The notes below the pieces were generated by a model. The model worked only from the letters and a program-made list of their open reading frames with translations. It was not told where the DNA came from and searched no databases. From positions 10,397,501 through 10,461,500 of the forward strand of contig NZ_CP109444.1 in assembly GCF_036227225.1 (NCBI RefSeq): 64,000 nt of DNA, read 5' to 3'. The stretch is from Streptomyces sp. NBC_01478. GTDB lineage: Bacteria; Actinomycetota; Actinomycetes; Streptomycetales; Streptomycetaceae. The position numbers were made by a program, and so were the translations under genes. This document shows, in pieces, positions 62,251 through 64,000 of the stretch. Numbering within the stretch: the stretch's first letter is position 1; each line of letters starts with the position of its first letter.

Positions 62251-63198
62251 GTGAACATCTCCCTGACCGGCTGGCTGCTGACGGTCGCCGCCCTGTGCGC
62301 ACTCGTCGGAGTCGACTTCCTCATCGGCCGCAAACCCCACGACGTCTCCATCAAGGAAGCCGGCGTCTGGACCGTGGCCTGGGTCGTCCTGGCCTGCCTG
62401 TTCGGACTCGGACTGCTCTTCTACGGCGGGAGCGGACCGACCGGGGAGTTCTTCGCCGGGTACATCACCGAGAAGTCGCTGAGCGTCGACAACCTCTTCG
62501 TCTTCGTGCTGATCATGGGCAAGTTCGCGGTGCCCTCGCAGTACCAGCAGCGCGTCCTGATGGTCGGCGTCCTCATCGCCCTGGTGCTGCGCGCCGGCTT
62601 CATCGCCGCCGGCGCCGCGATCATCTCCACGTTCTCCTGGGTGTTCTACCTCTTCGGCGCCTTCCTGATCTGGACCGCGTGGAAGCTCGTCCAGGACGCC
62701 CGCAAGGGCGGACACGAGGAGGACTACGAGGAGAACAAGCTCCTCAAGATCGCCGAGCGCCGCTTCGGCGTGGCCGACCGCTACCACGGCACCAAGCTGT
62801 TCATCACGGAGAACGGCAAGCGGATCATGACCCCGATGCTGGTCGTGATGCTCGCCATCGGCTCCACCGACGTGCTCTTCGCGCTCGACTCCATCCCCGC
62901 GATCTACGGCCTCACCCAGGACCCGTACATCGTCTTCACCGCCAACGCCTTCGCCCTGATGGGCCTGCGCCAGTTGTACTTCCTCATCGGCGGCCTGCTG
63001 AAGAAGCTCGTCCACCTCAGCTACGGCCTGTCGATCATCCTCGGCTTCATCGGCGTCAAACTGGTGCTGCACGCCCTGCACGAGTCCGGGGTGCACGTCC
63101 CGCAGATCTCCATCCCCTTCTCCCTCGGCTTCATCGTGCTCGTCCTGGCCGTCACGACCTTCACCAGCCTGCGGGCCACGAGGACGCAGAGCGCTTGA
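62251..63198 (+). CDS. TerC-family membrane protein (Alx/TerC)
   Basis: The product is 315 residues with about nine helices. The TerC hallmarks are SLSVDNLFVFVLIM and GSTDVLFALDSIPAIYGL, whose acidic residues inside helices (Asp-Asn and Asp-Ser) are thought to bind metal. Family members relate to tellurite resistance or manganese export and help Mn-dependent extracytoplasmic enzymes. CAGGAG eight bases upstream supports GTG 62251. No ter stress genes (terD/terZ) are adjacent. Confidence 0.93.
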   Translation: MNISLTGWLLTVAALCALVGVDFLIGRKPHDVSIKEAGVWTVAWVVLACLFGLGLLFYGGSGPTGEFFAGYITEKSLSVDNLFVFVLIMGKFAVPSQYQQRVLMVGVLIALVLRAGFIAAGAAIISTFSWVFYLFGAFLIWTAWKLVQDARKGGHEEDYEENKLLKIAERRFGVADRYHGTKLFITENGKRIMTPMLVVMLAIGSTDVLFALDSIPAIYGLTQDPYIVFTANAFALMGLRQLYFLIGGLLKKLVHLSYGLSIILGFIGVKLVLHALHESGVHVPQISIPFSLGFIVLVLAVTTFTSLRATRTQSA

Positions 63199-63272
63199 CT
63201 TCGAGAACGCTCGAAGGCCTACCGTCACGAGGGAAGGCGAAGGTCCGGGCGAACTGTGAAACGGAGTCGGGC

Positions 63273-64000
63273 ATGCGGGTCGGCGTACACATCAACCGGT
63301 TCAACCATCCCGGAGGGCCGGCGGCGATCGGGCCCGAGCTGGCCGCGGCGGGCGCCGCGGCCGAGGCGGCGGGCGTCAGTTGGCTCTCGGTGATGGACCA
63401 CTACTTCCAGATGGAGTTCAACGGCGGCGCCGAGGACGCCATGCTGGAGGCCTACACGACGCTGGGGTTCCTGGCCGGCCGCACCTCCACGGTCCAGCTC
63501 GGCGCGCTGGTGACCGGTGTGACGTACCGGAATCCGGGGCTGCTCGCGAAGATCGCCACCACGCTCGACGTACTCTCCGGCGGCCGGGCCACGCTGGGCA
63601 TCGGGGCGGCCTGGTACGACCGCGAGCACCACGGGCTCGGCGTGCACTACCCGCCGGTCGCGGAGCGTTTCGAGCGGCTGGAGGAGACCCTGCGGATCTG
63701 TCTGCAGATGTGGGACCCGGAGGCGAACGGCCCCTTCGAGGGCAAGCACTACCGGCTGGCCGAGACCCTGTGCGTGCCCGCGCCGGTCAGCAGCCCGCAC
63801 CCCGAGATCATGATCGGCGGGAGCGGCGAGAAGAAGACGCTGCGCATGGTCGCCCAGTACGCCGACGCCTGCAACCTGATCGTGTCGACACCGGAGGAAC
63901 TGCGGCACAAGCTCGACGTGCTGCGCGGTCACTGCGACAGGCTGGGACGCGACTACGACCGTATCCGCAAGACGATCGTCCACGGCGGCGAGTCGGTCAC
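63273..64000 (+). CDS. LLM-class F420-dependent oxidoreductase, 3' end cut by window
   Basis: The visible 242 residues begin MRVGVHINRFNHPGGP and include WLSVMDHYFQMEF, LGALVTGVTYRNPGLLAK, LGIGAAWYDREH and PEIMIGGSGEKKTLRMVAQ, all characteristic of F420-dependent luciferase-like enzymes. The coenzyme would be F420 and the substrate is unknown. CGGAG before ATG 63273 sets the start, 74 bases after terC. The frame is open to position 64000. Confidence 0.9.
   Translation, partial: MRVGVHINRFNHPGGPAAIGPELAAAGAAAEAAGVSWLSVMDHYFQMEFNGGAEDAMLEAYTTLGFLAGRTSTVQLGALVTGVTYRNPGLLAKIATTLDVLSGGRATLGIGAAWYDREHHGLGVHYPPVAERFERLEETLRICLQMWDPEANGPFEGKHYRLAETLCVPAPVSSPHPEIMIGGSGEKKTLRMVAQYADACNLIVSTPEELRHKLDVLRGHCDRLGRDYDRIRKTIVHGGESV

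Overview
The window is high-GC actinobacterial DNA with Streptomyces character. Intergenic spacers are short, GTG starts are common, neighbouring genes are often translationally coupled (ATGA, GTGA or TGATG overlaps), several secreted proteins carry Tat-type signals, a complete ergothioneine operon and an F420-type oxidoreductase are present, and TTA (bldA-type) leucine codons are nearly absent: I found two. Lipoprotein - methyltransferase - PAS/GGDEF/EAL followed by LysR - succinate dehydrogenase resembles, from memory only, the left-arm SCO09xx region of S. coelicolor. No rRNA, tRNA, CRISPR or large biosynthetic cluster was seen.

Layout. 1-5 kb is a cell-surface block: a partial class F sortase, two look-alike secreted membrane-anchored proteins facing each other across one strong terminator, a proline-rich wall-spanning protein with a DUF4239 membrane protein, and a repeat lipoprotein. 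5.2-8.2 kb holds a SAM methyltransferase with a TTA codon, overlapping an rmdA-like c-di-GMP enzyme. 8.2-9.45 kb is a PQQ-repeat lipoprotein whose 5' end abuts an inserted IS630-type element (9,453-11,899; 31-bp inverted repeats, TA duplication). That element carries an S66/MccF-like peptidase behind its transposase. 11.9-16.3 kb is a LysR regulator divergent from a succinate dehydrogenase/fumarate reductase operon. 16.5-18.2 kb is an ornithine-lipid-type acyltransferase pair. 18.4-19.5 kb is a truncated alanyl-tRNA-synthetase-like gene behind a possible leader-peptide attenuator. 19.6-24.5 kb holds a UvrB-independent UvrA-like ATPase divergent from a Clp ATPase.

24.6-28 kb holds redox genes (zinc alcohol dehydrogenase, LLM oxidoreductase, 2Fe-2S thioredoxin-fold protein), a HAD phosphatase and dodecin. 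27.9-32.3 kb is egtA-egtB-egtC-egtD, fully coupled, with a bacterial PARG-type macrodomain protein divergent from it. 33.5-37.2 kb is an amidase - small NfeD-like - flotillin - PemK/MazF-like series on the minus strand. 37.4-40.2 kb is carbohydrate metabolism (GH43/AbfB, enolase-superfamily dehydratase). 40.4-45.2 kb contains two MFS transporters, a purple-acid-type phosphatase and a decayed sugar ABC permease relic. 45.3-50.9 kb is an AraC regulator converging on an FMO-SDR-ALDH operon, with a divergent TetR gene. 51.2-64 kb holds an MMPL exporter, a secreted beta-propeller protein, a DHA2 drug exporter with a divergent double-Lrp regulator, a secreted EEP-type phosphodiesterase with a lectin-like tail, a frameshifted small gene, a PucR regulator, an HSL-type hydrolase, TerC, and a partial F420 LLM oxidoreductase.

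Points that may be new: the IS630 element with a peptidase passenger and a TTA codon in its transposase; possible bldA control of rmdA through a TTA-bearing coupled gene; the leader/attenuator in front of a catalytic-domain-only AlaRS; and a long hairpin that buries the start codon of a MazF-like gene.
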